Of a DNA stretch of 64,000 nucleotides, positions 22,261 to 34,224 are shown in pieces. Position 1 is the first letter of the stretch, and each line of letters starts with the position of its first letter. Made by a program: the position numbers and the translations under genes. Source of the stretch: Sphagnum compactum. Its lineage: Eukaryota; Bryophyta; Sphagnopsida; Sphagnales. The DNA is taken from contig OZ234499.1 of the NCBI GenBank assembly GCA_965153455.1, positions 11,528,271 to 11,592,270 on the forward strand, read 5' to 3'. The notes below the pieces were generated by a model that worked only from the letters and a program-made list of their open reading frames with translations, did not search any database and was not told the DNA's origin.

Positions 22261-22925
22261 AAATCCTCAGTTTGGAGTGCTATAAAAGCGTTCTGTTTGC
22301 TGTTGAGAGATAGGTATATATGAAAATACGCCTGCAGCAAAATAATATGTACATTCATGGCTAACATCCACTTTTGTTTTTTTCTCTCTTTGCTCTCAAT
22401 TGCCAATGCATTATTCTCAAATCATCAATCACAAAAGACTATAAACGGGTGCAAGCTTATCATAGCTCAAGAAAAGTAGTGACTGCACAGAGCTCTTAGC
22501 AATCTGAATTCTTTCGTTAACTTTGTAGGGTTTGTTGTTTGTCAGTCAGTTCAGACTGGTGACCTTTTTCTCCACAAAGGAGCTGAGCCTTTGTTGGGTG
22601 GTGGATACCTAGTCTTTTAGGAGCAATGATTTGGAGGTCAGTTATGGCATCCCTTGCACTGCTTGAAAACCAATCTATGAAAACACTACTTACAATATTG
22701 AAGAACTGTTTTAATACAGAAGCAAAGCAACCAAACACATAAGTTCAAATTCCATCTGTTCACTTTGGGTCTCATAATTTAGAGAAACACAAATGTCATG
22801 TGGGCATTTGATTTTGTTCTAGTTCCAGTCTTCTTGAAGTTTTAAAATCAAAGAACCTGCAAGTTTTGGTTTTTGGAAGAAAAAAACAAAAAGTCAAAGT
22901 TAAACAACCTCCAGTTCTCAGTGCA

Positions 22926-23125
22926 GTTTTTTTTTTTTTTTTTGCCTTCCCCAATTTAGTGATGTTGGTCAAGTGGCAATAGTTGATAAGTATATTTTGT
23001 CAAATTTGGAGATATCCAAAATATGAAAGTAGAAAAATGTTAAGGACCCTTTCATATATTGTAGGCACTTGTGACAATTTTTTGCAATTTTTATAAAAAA
23101 ATCATTTTTTGACGATTTTGAAAAA
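22926..23125 (+). repeat. Dispersed repeat family R2, copy 3
   Basis: A 15-base T run, then 'ccccaatttagtgatgttgg', 'tcaagtggcaatagttgata', 'tttgtcaaatttggagatat', 'atgaaagtagaaaaatgtta'. Same order as the other R2 copies, truncated or diverged at its end. Confidence 0.55.
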
Positions 23126-23411
23126 GGGATTTTCTCAGCAGAATATTATTTTAAAAATATTTCACACAAAATGAAAGAAAAAATCCACCACACAAAAAAT
23201 CAGTGTGAGTTCTCCATGTATTAAAAAAAACTTAAAAGAACCTGCAGTTTTCATGAAAGAACCGGCCAAAAAAAAAACCATGGGTTTCTGGGTGGTTCTT
23301 TCATTAATTTTTTTCTCTTTCGTGAATGGTGGTCACATATAACAAATTCAGTTCTCTGATTTTCTGAGAACAGCAGTTATGAGACCATAAGCGATTCGTT
23401 GGTGGTTTTCG

Positions 23412-23795
23412 GTGATGTGGCATCACTGCATTTGTTCAGAGCTGGCAGGTTACAAGTCGTATCCACCTAGTACTGGGTCAGCCACACGGGTACAGCATGG
23501 CTACGGTGATAGCAACTACAGGCTCAAAACTTGGGCTGTTGGCGTACTCAAGGGTTATGGGCGCATGAAATCCCACCCGTCCACTATGTTGTTCTGTCTG
23601 GTGACATCTTATGGCTTACTGGTTATGTCTCGTAACATGGCTCAAGCAGGCCAAGTTATGAGAAGAAATCTTGCTGCTCATGTGGATCGTGTTTTTTCCT
23701 GTAACCAGCCTGCTTTCACCCGTTATGTAGTCCAAAGAACCACCCTGATAACGAGTGGGGGTTTAGTGCCATTACTGTTATGCACACAACACTAG
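23412..23795 (+). other. 127-codon open frame of unknown origin
   Basis: An open frame in a locally less AT-rich stretch. The predicted peptide (MMWHHCICSELAGYKSYPPS at its start, later MSRNMAQAGQVMRRNLAAHV) has no motif I recognise, one modest hydrophobic run in its middle, and no partner exon I could place. It may be a transposon remnant or chance. Confidence 0.2.
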
Positions 23796-25300
23796 TTAAA
23801 CTGTATAGCATTGAAATACAAGAGGATTGGATTAGTGATCACTATGCTCTCATCTTTCACAATCATTTGTTTATTTATAGTGGCAAATCAAGCCAAACAA
23901 TATATATACCTCTTATTATAGCTAGCTGTGATGTTGATGGTGTGCTTGCCATATATTTGCTCATGTACCGACATGTACCCACACTTACTTCCTTCCATGC
24001 AGTAAAGTGAGTGGCCCTTGTACTCACTTGACCCGTTGTGCATGCATATGAGAGTGGGTGGGAGCTTTAAAATTTGTCACACTTTAAGTGTTACTTGACA
24101 ACAACTTTTGATCCAAAAATAAAAAAGGGTGACTGGGTGGCCCAGATATTGATGCTGGTATACAAGTAGTCGTAAAGTGCAGAGAATACTCTAAATGGTT
24201 TGCTGTGTTCAGCTCCTCTTCACATCGTGTTGAGGAAGGACATCAGGGATCCAACAAAATGAGGGATTCACTAATCTGTAGCTGGTAGACTAGTTAGGTA
24301 CTTGTAAGAAATACATGGAAGCTCCAATTTGCAGAGCTCTCAATCCACTCAAGTTTGGTCTGTTTATATCCACTTTTCAAACCCCTATGTCATGGTTCAT
24401 TTTTTTGGTTTTTTTGGGTGTTTTTCTTAATAAGCACAATTGAACAAATTCATTCATTTGAGTTTTGAGTAATAACCTTGAAGACAGGAAAGAAATTGAA
24501 CTTTGTTAGTAGATGGAATATGCTTGAACAAATTTTGTATCTGTTTGGCTTTTATGTACCTGCAACTCTCCACTCCATTATTCTCCTCCTGATCTTGCAA
24601 CAATCAATCACACTTGGATTGCATATGCACACAACACCAGCCCTAACTAACACTCACCAAATCATCCCACCCCACCTTTGATCAAAAAGGGTGTGACACA
24701 AATCTCAACCCCAAGTGGTGTGAGGGCATATAATTCTAAGTCCAAGAAAAATCAAATCCAAACCATATCCCTTCTATTATTCTGCCACCATTGTTTGAAT
24801 TTTGTATCTGTTATAGCTGTCATCACCCAACACATCATGATGATGCCTTCCTTCATCCAAACATCCCTGGCAAGTAGGTGACAGAAGGAAGGACAAACCT
24901 CTTTTTTTCCCCTCTTCTTTTGCTTTTTCAACATGATATAGGTACCTAGCTTGGATGCACATTGGCATACAATTATGCACGCACAAGGGGGTAGGTACTA
25001 GGTACCTATCAATGACCTACCAGTACAAAATTCCCAATTGAAACGAGATACACATTGAAGACATATGAAATAATGCACAAACAAGTGGTATGTAAGCCTA
25101 GAATGGGTCTGGACCTGGGAGGTTATTTTCAAAATAATTTGCTTCTAACAAGAAGATTAATTGAACAAATTGAAATTCTCGTAACATGCACAACATACAC
25201 AAACACAAGAGAGATGAACATTTTACATTTCTTGGGCAAGGATCACCCATGTGTCTAAGTTTTTGGGGGTTAATCCAAAGGGGAGTTCATTGGCCTCTTT
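23796..25300. other. Intergenic DNA, no gene seen
   Basis: No protein motif recognised on either strand. Mixed AT-rich spacer with short pyrimidine-rich patches. Confidence 0.4.
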
Positions 25301-25590
25301 TTTATTCCTGAAATTTCCACACATAGAAATTTGCAAATTAAAATTTTGAAAAACCAAAAGGATCGTCATTTGGATGTTGGTTTCAATCACTAGAAGTCAG
25401 AAGTAAATAAATAAATAAATACAAAATCATCAAATTTCTATAATTGGTTTTCATTGTGTAGTCAACAATACACAAGGATGAGTAAAGATTTGTATTTTGT
25501 ATTTGGTTTATAGCCAGATTTGCCTAAATCTTCTTAATGATGATCACTATTTAGGCTGCCAAAAATATATTCTTAAAAAAATTTGGAGCT
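25300..25590 (-). repeat. Dispersed repeat family R1, copy 3 (inverted)
   Basis: Read on the minus strand: 'ttggcagcctaaatagtgat', 'catcattaagaagatttagg', 'caaatctggctataaaccaa', 'tcatccttgtgtattgttga', 'ctacacaatgaaaaccaatt', and an (aaat)n tail-like stretch on the plus strand at 25406-25422. The element order matches the R1 copy at 37100. Confidence 0.6.
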
Positions 25591-26927
25591 CTTCAAAACA
25601 TATAAAGGCCTTCCCTTATGGGGATTGTTCACCAAGTCCACACAAGTCCTCCCTTTTGAACACTTTCACAAACAAAACCACACATGGATTTGTTGTATCA
25701 AAAATCATTACACATGAAAGTTCCCTTATAAATCTTATGAAAGAATAAAAAGTATGAGAATGAAAAATGAGAATGTGGCTAATGCTCTCTGCCCACAACC
25801 CCTTAAATACTTGAAAAAAAAAAGGATGAATGATTCTCTCTTTCATTTAGGTCTAAAGGTATTTTTCATTGATTAAGTTTAGACCTATAAGATGATGCCA
25901 TGTAATAGTTTTGTAAAATATTCATCCTTTCCATGAATGAACCTTTATATTATTTGGCATCTTCTTCATTAGAATTTTGCATTTTGTCACATGTGAGGTC
26001 AAGTTTTGCAACTGATGTTTGGTGTTAAATTATTCTCAAAAAGGTTTGGTTGAAAAGAAAATAATATATTAATGCTAGTTGTTGAAATCCTTTAGAATTA
26101 AACTTACTACCTATGGCAATCCTATCCCAAACACTAGATAATTGTTATAAATTCAAAATATAAGGTGCAATTTGTGTAGTTATTCTTGCTGTACAAATTC
26201 CAAAATATTCAATTTGGGACTAGCAAACCTCTTTTTTCTGAAATAAATCAATATTTCGACATGCCCATTGTCAATCACATGTATGACATGTGTGCCTAAA
26301 CTAAAATAATTAACTAACCCATATATGAAAATATTTTTTTAAGTCAAAAAAATCCTCATTCATAGGACCCATAAGGTCATTATTTATTTATCATATCTAC
26401 GCATCCTTTTTACCCGATGCCATAAGTAGATATTATTTCTAGATTTTATTTTTGATAACCAATTTTTGTGGAACAGGTACCCACACCAAAGTGAAATCCT
26501 GAAATGATACTAATGGGCAGGTCTACTTTTGTGATAATTACTCATACTCTATTCAACTTCCAGAGTGTTTAAGTATTTAGTTTTTGAAGTTGGAAAAAAG
26601 GTTGCTAGGTTATGCCAAAATTGAAGTGTAGAAGTTCAGTATGCAATTTATTTGTAGTGTTGAAACAATAGAGTGGTTTATGGTGAATTATGTGGCCTCT
26701 GAAGTGAAGGCCTTTGGAAACACCATTTTCAATAATATGAAGTGCCTTTGGAGCTTCACAAAATAGAGATAATTCTGGAGTCCTTTGATGGAACAAAAAT
26801 GGGAGCATCACTAGTGGGTAGACATTGGGAACATATGAAGCACCATTAGAACATTGCTGCGTTTTTTTTGTTCTTTGTTTTGGGAAATTTTCAACACATT
26901 GGTGACCCAAACAAAATCCAGTTCAAC
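25591..26927. other. AT-rich spacer, no gene seen
   Basis: Short open frames on both strands without family resemblance. Nothing further supported. Confidence 0.4.
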
Positions 26928-27145
26928 TCATACAAAGGATTTTTATGGGAAAAAAAGGTGCCAAAATCACCCGACTTTGAGATTTATTTTTCTTTAAATC
27001 ACCATAATCCAACAATAGGTTCCAGCAGGTGGCCATAATATAGCAGGATTCTTTATTTTATTTTTACTTTCCTCTTTGACCTACAACCAAATTTGGCTAA
27101 TTCCACTTGTGAACAATCGCCAGTGTGGCTAGGTCACATAACTGG
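26928..27145 (-). repeat. Dispersed repeat family R2, copy 4 (inverted)
   Basis: On the minus strand: 'tagccacactggcgattgtt', 'cacaagtggaattagccaaa', 'tttggttgtaggtcaaagag', 'ccacctgctggaacctattg', 'ataaaaatcctttgtatgag'. Collinear with the 19543 copy over about 200 bases. Confidence 0.65.
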
Positions 27146-27455
27146 GTGGGGGATGAGGAAATAAAAAGAAAATCCTGATCCCAGGCAGAGTTGCAAATCC
27201 ATGAAATATGACGCAGCAACAAGTGAAGCATATTCTTGTATACACCTCTTGTGCATAAACCGAGACGCTCTGGGCTCAAATCCCATAAGGGACAAAAAGA
27301 GCCCAAATTCAGCTGCACTGGCTTCTGTCAGTATGTTCCTTCTATATGTGTTGAGAATTTGCTGGACAGATTTGTGGGCCTAGCTTTAGTGCCCGGGGGT
27401 TACCAACAAAGGAACTCAATCGAGCAATAATTGATCCAGACTAGGTAACATGCAA

Positions 27456-27554
27456 GAGTGTGTTTGGTTACTGTGAATAGTCGAGGTGCTCATGTTGTCA
27501 TGGGGATGTCTCGGCTCATAAGCACCTTAACTATTCACAGTAAACAGCACACTC
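27456..27554. mobile_element. 99-bp foldback element with 34-bp inverted arms
   Basis: Left arm 27456-27490 ('gagtgtgtttggttactgtg', 'aatagtcgaggtgct') and right arm 27521-27554 pair with only a few mismatches, around a 30-base loop. The GxGTGTGTTTGGTT-like terminus resembles Tourist-type (PIF/Harbinger) MITE ends of plants, but no TAA/TTA target duplication is visible, so the class stays open. Confidence 0.7.
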
Positions 27555-28616
27555 AAGCCAGTTACTGGACATAACTGATTGTGCAGGAGCACCAAGCTTC
27601 TTGGTTATGGGACACAGATTATGAGGTTTAGCCAACCAACAACCAAGACCATGCAAAAAGCTATTAAGGAGGTATGAAAATGTCAACATGCAGCAAGATA
27701 TATGTGATATAACTGGGGAGCTCTTGTCCGATGGCATGCTGCCACATTAGTGAGACACTAGCAGCACAATAGGTTATGTAAACCTGGTCAACTTATTATT
27801 AAAATGTTAAGATAACCTACTAGAGAAGAAATAGGGTTGTGATGTTGTTGTGACTAGTGTTGGACCTCTAAGTCTTTGCAGCAGGGGTCCCATTGTTTAT
27901 GTTGTCTGAAGAGTATACGGAGCCCTCCTCACGACGCATCTATCGCACTAAAAATCAGAAAAAATGAACTGGAGGTGAGAAAGTTATGGCCCCTCGAAGT
28001 AGGGGGGATCATTTGTACAGAAAAATCTGAACCAAACAGCTCATAGCCTATTTTCAATCCCCTCAAAAAAATCTTTAAATATTACTCTGTTGCCCTTAGA
28101 GTTACAAGATGATTTGTACAACTTAAGATGACGATTTCAAAGCAATTTAAATCACTCAATTTGAACGAAAAAAAAATGAGGAAGTTATGCACTGATGAAG
28201 TAAGAGGGCTCACAAAAAAATTTAATGAAAAAAAACACATTTTGTAATTCGAGAAACCATGGTTTTTTCTTCACTGCTCTTCTTTTTTTGCTGCTCCTTT
28301 GGCTTTGCATTTCAAAGATGATTTGTAGAGCTTGAGAAGGCACTCCTATAACATTTTAAATCACTCAAAATGGAGAAGAATTGAGAAAGATTTGCCAAAG
28401 TGATCAGTCATCGGCAGACAACACTGGTTCTGACAACTTGCACATCTTCAATTGCATGAAGGAAGAGTGGAATCAAGTCTCTCAATCTGCCATTCATTAA
28501 CTTTGATGGATGGATGAGAATTTGTTCATACTCCTGAGATCACATCTTCTAAGCTGGATTTGCACCAAGGGTTAGAAGGGGATATTTGTAGTCCATTAAC
28601 CCTCTCTTGCTTTTGT
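27555..28616. other. Intergenic DNA, no gene seen
   Basis: Two weakly similar segments at about 28080-28180 and 28300-28390 share 'agatgatttgtagagcttga' and 'aaatcactcaatttga'-like strings, suggesting an old duplication of roughly 100 bases. No protein motif. Confidence 0.35.
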
Positions 28617-29012
28617 GGGCCACTATGAACCAGCACCCCACCAGTGCACCATCCACTGGATGCCTGTTCTTACTCAGTTGTGGATGAACCTCAACTGAGT
28701 TAGTATACGGTTTCACCTTGGTAACCAATTCCATAAGAAATAGGTGTCTACCTATATAGGTAGATAGGTTGGAAAATAGATAACTACTAGGTAAGTAGTA
28801 GATAGTTTATAGTTCAAACATAGGTAAGGGCTGTTTTTACTACCTACCTACTAACAACCCAACCTGATTGCGAGTTGTTAGTAGGTAGGTAACAAAAGAG
28901 CTGACCACCATGGTTAGCTAGGGAACTGGAACCCAACAGAAAACTGTTTTGTGACCACTTATCATCCATCCTTCACAGTGCACTGGTGGGTGCTGGTGAA
29001 CCACTGTGGCCC
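28617..29012 (+). mobile_element. MITE-like element, copy B (best preserved, 396 bp)
   Basis: Terminal inverted repeats of about 34 bases: the left starts 'gggccactatgaaccagcac' and continues 'cccaccagtgcacc'; the right ends 'gtgcactggtgggtgctggt' then 'gaaccactgtggccc'. A second inverted pair lies inside: 'tacctacctactaacaac' at 28841-28858 with its perfect reverse complement at 28874-28891. There is no coding capacity. Copies A and C share its internal blocks. No convincing target-site duplication was seen. Confidence 0.85.
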
Positions 29013-29039
29013 TTGATTTTGGTCAGCTTAGGGATACGT

Positions 29040-29550
29040 ATGAATTTTTTTCAGGGTGCCCAAAAACTTTGGTCATTTTCCAGGATGCTTAAAAAAATTT
29101 CAGCAGTTTGGGAATTTCTGTTCGACAATATCGGGCAGATTATATAGGTTGAAAAATTATACGTTTCTGCTCAAAAATTCGGGAACTTGAAAAATCCTGA
29201 AGTTTGAAAAGATTCACAGAATTTTTTCAGGATGCTTAAGAAATTTCGGGCAGTTTGGAAGATCAGGAAGATACAAAATTTTAAAAAAATTCATTGCTGC
29301 CCAATTTGTCTTTGGCGCTCAGGAAAAATTCTGGTACTCCAGAAAGAGTTTTGGGCATTTCGGGAATTTTTATACTGCCCAATAATTTCGGGCACGTTAG
29401 AAAGGTTGAAGAAAATTTTCATTTATGCCCAAAAATTTTGGGCACACTGAAAAAAAAATTGATGCTTGAAAAATTTTGGGCAGTTTGATCATTTGTACTT
29501 TTCCCGATAATTTTGGGCAGATTATAAAGGCTGAAAAAAGGTTTTGTCCT
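29040..29550. repeat. Degenerate tandem array, 'ttttgggcagtttg' type
   Basis: Irregular units built from 'atttcgggcagattatatag', 'gttgaaaaattttcatttat' and 'gcccaaaaattttgggcac' recur about seven to nine times. The string gccc/gggc next to aaatttt makes many local palindromes. The array starts immediately after MITE copy B. Short open frames here are by-products of the repeat. Confidence 0.7.
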
Positions 29551-31069
29551 TAGTGTTAGTTTATTCATTTAATTTATCCTTTTTTATCACCTCAGTGTGA
29601 ATCCAGCTCTAGAGGGGAAAATCATTTTTGGGGTAGATTTCCCAACATTTTGACATTCTTTTTAATTTTGTGGAATTTTTTATTCGCATTTTTCTACAAG
29701 CTTTTCACCAATTGATGCTAAATATTGTTTGGGCTGACCACCACTGCAGCTACATCAGAAAACTGAAAATTTAAAATTTAAATATTTATTAAATAGAATA
29801 CTAGACAAATGAGACTCTCTAGAATGCAGTGCCTTCAAAACTGACTCTTCTTTTCACAAGAGGCCATTATGACAGACATTTTCTGATTATTTGGCATTTC
29901 TTTACACCAATGCGAACAATATTTAAATTATTTTGGGAAAATAATTTGCAAAAGGTGGGTGTGTAGCCAAAAAAATTATTGATATTTGCCAAAATTGTTG
30001 AAAATATGTTTATGGTCCAAACCATTGGGTTACTATTACAAATACACAAATACAAGGTGTTCTTTTGCATACTTGTTTTTCAATTGAAGTTGCAATTTTG
30101 GAAATTTGAAATTCTCAAACCTGATTTTTTTGAAGTAAATGAATATTTGGCAAAGAAGTGCTGATTATTAGTCACAGGTACGATATTGAAAAACAAAATA
30201 CGTGGTGACTAGAAAACCAAAAAAACTCACATTTTTAAGGCATTTTGAAATTTCTTTTAGCCAAATTGCGAAATTAGCCAGAGAAAAAGAATCGTTCCAA
30301 GAGATGGTATGGTGATGGCTGTTGGTTGGCACGGGCCATTTTGTATACTTGATGAGGTTCCTTTCACTACCATTGCATCTCTTCAGCAAACCTGTGTAAT
30401 ACACTCAGTGTAGCTTCAACACATCTCTGTTGAATAATTTATTCATTTTGAAGATGCCTTGTAAAAACATGGAATATTCCTGAATCTTTCAAGAACAGAC
30501 TCTATTTTCCTTCACAAAACTTCTATTCTTGGAGATTTTTTTTGGTAAAAAAAAAACCAATTTCAACAATTTTACAAATAATATAATAAAGGTTTTTTAA
30601 TTTAAATATATACCACAGAGTTAATACCCCGGAGAAACCATGTTTTGAGCACTGGGGTGGGGGACACCTTACTCCACATGGTGTGCAGAAGTGTACAAAA
30701 GCCCCAGTCCAAAACACCCCCTCTATGAACAAGGCCTTCATTAATCACTCACTTTGTAGCTTGCTGCTCAGTGCTATGCATGAGTAGTGCACTTAGGGTG
30801 AGGGGGGTAGGAGGGGGGCATGGAAAGCATGAGGCCTTGGACCTGGAGCAATCAATGGGTAGGTACTGTCAGAGGAAAGGAAGGTAGGTGGTTTGGGGAT
30901 GTGGAAGGAGGGAGGGAGGGAGGGAGGAGATGGGCCCCAGTATTTTATTTTTTAAATGTAGCCTAATTGGTGATAGTGTATAGGAAGATGTATAAAATCT
31001 GGCTAGACCCAATTATCAAGCCCCAAAAAAATAAATTTTCCTTCTATAATTCTGGCTACTCACTGGCAG
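29551..31069. other. AT-rich spacer, no gene seen
   Basis: Nothing supported except a (ggga)n run at about 30904-30926. Confidence 0.4.
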
Positions 31070-31310
31070 GGATGTGTTTTTTTTGCCCCCAATTGTGTGG
31101 TGTAGCCAAACCAGTGATTTTGGTATAGTCTATAGCCACAAGAAGATTTAGCCAAATTTGGCTATAGACCAGATTTGAAAGTAGAAATGTTTTAAGAACC
31201 CTTTTATGTTCTGGCTACCTGCTGGAAACTTTTGTAGAAATCTTGCACATTTGGGCCTTTTTTTTTTCACAAAAATCCTTAGTATGTGTTGAACTCATAT
31301 TTTTGAAGTT
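31070..31310 (+). repeat. Dispersed repeat family R2, copy 5
   Basis: Oligo-T run, 'ccccaattgtgtggtgtagc', 'caaaccagtgattttggtat', 'agaagatttagccaaatttg', 'gctatagaccagatttgaaa', 'ctggctacctgctggaaact', 'tcacaaaaatccttagtatg'. Collinear with the 19543 copy. Confidence 0.65.
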
Positions 31311-31959
31311 GAAAAAATGCGAAAATTTGTTTTCCCCCCGACCCACCAAAAAAAACAAACTACTTACCCAAACTAAATGTAACAATCTGGGGGATTGATT
31401 GAAACTGGGGAATTTATAACTTGTGGGGATTGAAACCCCAAAGAATAGATCATTTTTTTTTAATTCACCATTTAATTTCACCTTCTAGCCTATTGAAATT
31501 TCAACCCTAAAAAAAAAACACCCATTGGCCATGAGTCCCTTATCAGATGCCAGTCATAAACAGAATAACCTGCACTTTTTCTTTATAATACCTGAAAATA
31601 TGTGGGAAAGCACTCTCAGCTCCATCCTTTATGGAGGCCCATATTCTACCTATAATATGGTGGGCCAGCCTTCTGCCTTCTGCCACTCTAACTAAATTGA
31701 TCTCTCAAGCCATGTCAACAACTTTGTAAGAAACTGGATGCACTCAACACTACTGTTCTAATTAAGCTTGAGCCCACTTGTTTCTCTTAGGCAATTTATT
31801 ATTGGCATTGCATGTAAGGGAGAGACTACATACAGTATTGGCAATATTTGACATTGTGTGTAAGGGGGAGAGAGAGAGAAAAGAAACTGTCCGGGTTTCA
31901 TTTGGTGGCACATTTTGAGGAATGTTCACCAAGTGCTCTACTTATGAACTTAGTTCCGC

Positions 31960-32125
31960 AGGTAAGAACCAGTGTTGGGTGGTTCTCCAATGCCCACCTG
32001 CTTCCTCAGCCTGGTTCTCACAATGAGATCTGGTTAGCACCTTTAAATGTGAACCAGAGTGAGAATCAACCTCAGGTTCTCTCACATGAGTGAGAACCAG
32101 TCGTGAGAACTAGTTCTAATTTTAT
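31960..32125. repeat. Cluster of 'gagaaccag' motifs
   Basis: Within about 160 bases the strings 'aagaaccagtg', 'ggttctcacaatgaga', 'gtgaaccagagtgagaa', 'caggttctctcacatgagtg' and 'agaaccagtcgtgagaacta' alternate in both orientations, giving several overlapping small inverted repeats. Function unknown; likely a degenerate array. Confidence 0.5.
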
Positions 32126-32189
32126 CTAATATATTATATTTTGGAGAATTGTACATGTTTTTTCATCGAATTTACATTCAGTTCTCAAA

Positions 32190-32545
32190 GTTTTGAGTGT
32201 TGTTGCTTTTTGTTCGATGGTGTTACTCTTTTTTGCACCTTGCTATTGTTGTTCTTTTCACATGGTGCTATTGCTTTTCTCATATGATGGTGTTGTTCAT
32301 CATGCTCTCGCACCTTTGTGTTTTAGTGTTATTTTCGCATGTTAGTGATGTTTTCACGCATTGGTGTTATTTTCACATGTTGGTGCTATTGCTCTTCACA
32401 TGCCGGTGTTGTTGTTTTTTTCACATTGGTGTTGTTATCATATATCTTTTCGCCTTGCCTTTTATTGTTACTTCTCACATTGGTGCTACCGCTTCTTTCC
32501 CTATTGTTAGTTTGGTATTTCCTCCCTTCCTACCTTGTGTGAGTC
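32190..32545. repeat. Degenerate tandem array, 'cacatggtgctattgct' type
   Basis: Short units of roughly 14-20 bases (tttcacatgttggtgctatt, cacattggtgttgtt, cacatggtgctattgctttt) repeat imperfectly for over 350 bases. The 121-codon open frame through it, rich in Val, Phe, Leu and Cys, is best explained by the repeat. It is similar in style to the 40.6 kb array. Confidence 0.7.
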
Positions 32546-34220
32546 GAATCTCGAAACACTAAACTAGTCGACTATCAACTCCATTGAAGTAAAGTTTTTT
32601 TTAATTATTTTTTGTTTGATTTTTTTTTTATTTGTCTAATTTTTCTTTCTTTTTTTTACAATATTTTCATATATTTTCATTTTGCAAGATACACACAATC
32701 ACATTCCATTACAAATTGTATCTTGTTTTATAGATGCTTAAGAAATAAATTTCATCTTGTAAACATTTGTAAATGTTTATAGGATTTGGTAGATCATAGA
32801 ATTGTTTTGTTTTTTTCTCTACTTTTGTAAGCACTAATTGTTAACTTCAAATTAAACATGGAACAATCCTCTAAAAATGAAATTACACATGATGCATTCA
32901 TGAATGAAGTAAGTATGATGATTTAATAATTGGGATGTGAAAATTGATTGTTTGATATATTTGAAAAATGCCTTACCTCATAATTGGATGAATCTAGAAA
33001 AAATTAAGAATCTTGATACCTTGATCGATTCTCATTAGCCCAAAAAACTATTAGAAAATTGATCAGGTTCTCATAACATCATGTAAGACCTAGACCCAAC
33101 CAATTCTTCCCAAAAAATGAAAACCACCCAACACTAGTAAAAACCAAGTTGGGCTATTTTTTAAATTTTAAAGAACCACCAGTTCTTGTTTTTCAATATT
33201 CCAAAAGTAAAGAACATTATGTTCTGGTTCTTTGGAAAAAATAAAAATAAAAATCATTGATTTTAATTTTGTGAAAAAATAAAAATAATAAAACTATCAA
33301 TTTTGATTATTTTAAAAACCTTAAAAACTATTTTAAAAACTTTTGATTCCATCAAAGAATTGGCAAAAAAAAATTTGCATGTTTTTTGACTTTGTTTTTT
33401 AAAATCACAATTATAGACCAATGTTAATTCTTTGAATATTTTGAAAATTGGTGGGTACTTAAACATATACATGAGTTGATAATTGATGGGTGTTTTTCCT
33501 TAACTTTAGAAACTTATTTAACATTACTAAAAACCACCAATTCCAATGAGTGATTATCAAACTCAGAGCAGGTTTAATTTTTGAAATCAAAACCTAACTT
33601 TATTTTCTTATAGAACCAGAATTAGGTTCCATGTTCTATTTAAGTGTGGAACCAAAAACATAAACAAGATTTTTGAAAAAGAAATGCACACATCAAATAT
33701 TTTTTTTAATGGATTGCAACCCAAGCACAACCAAGTGGATTTAAGGAAAGTTTTATTAAGAAAACCCCATGTAACCATTTTCTTCATATGAAAGGGCTAC
33801 CCAAAGGCTAAAGTTCAGCATACGTAACATAACTAGGTTAGTTTTGAAAACTCATTTATGAATTGAACCATTAATTATAGTACAAAGTTCTTTTTGAGTT
33901 TTTTGTCCCTTGTCAAATATCTTCACATTCATATTCTCATTCGAAAATAACAAACATTAAACAATAGTTAAATGCAACACCAAGTTTGACACAATTATAG
34001 TACAATACAATGTAGTGCCCAATAGGGAAAAAAATCACACTTTTTTCACTGTACTCACACAATGATCAATATTTGAAGTTTTTTTTTAATGTCATTTTCA
34101 AAGGAAAAAAACTAATATAATGGTTTCAATCCCCCTTTGCAACACAAAGGTCCAAATTTGAACCTTTTCCTAAATTTTCCTTTTCATCCACGAATGAAAT
34201 GGATGAAAAAAATTGTCCTT
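32546..34220. other. AT-rich spacer, no gene seen
   Basis: No recognisable gene. Scattered 'agaaccaccagttcttg'-like short palindromes around 33170-33240 resemble the gagaaccag cluster upstream. Confidence 0.35.
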
Positions 34221-34224
34221 GGGT

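Noticed and set aside
27262-27290. B-box-like 'gggctcaaatccca' as a possible tRNA or SINE
   Set aside because: It can form a T-arm-like hairpin, but no A box stands at tRNA spacing upstream and no other tRNA arm fits.
32197-32562. 121-codon plus-strand frame
   Set aside because: It translates the 'cacatggtgctatt' repeat, and a second frame through the same bases is open with equal repetitiveness.
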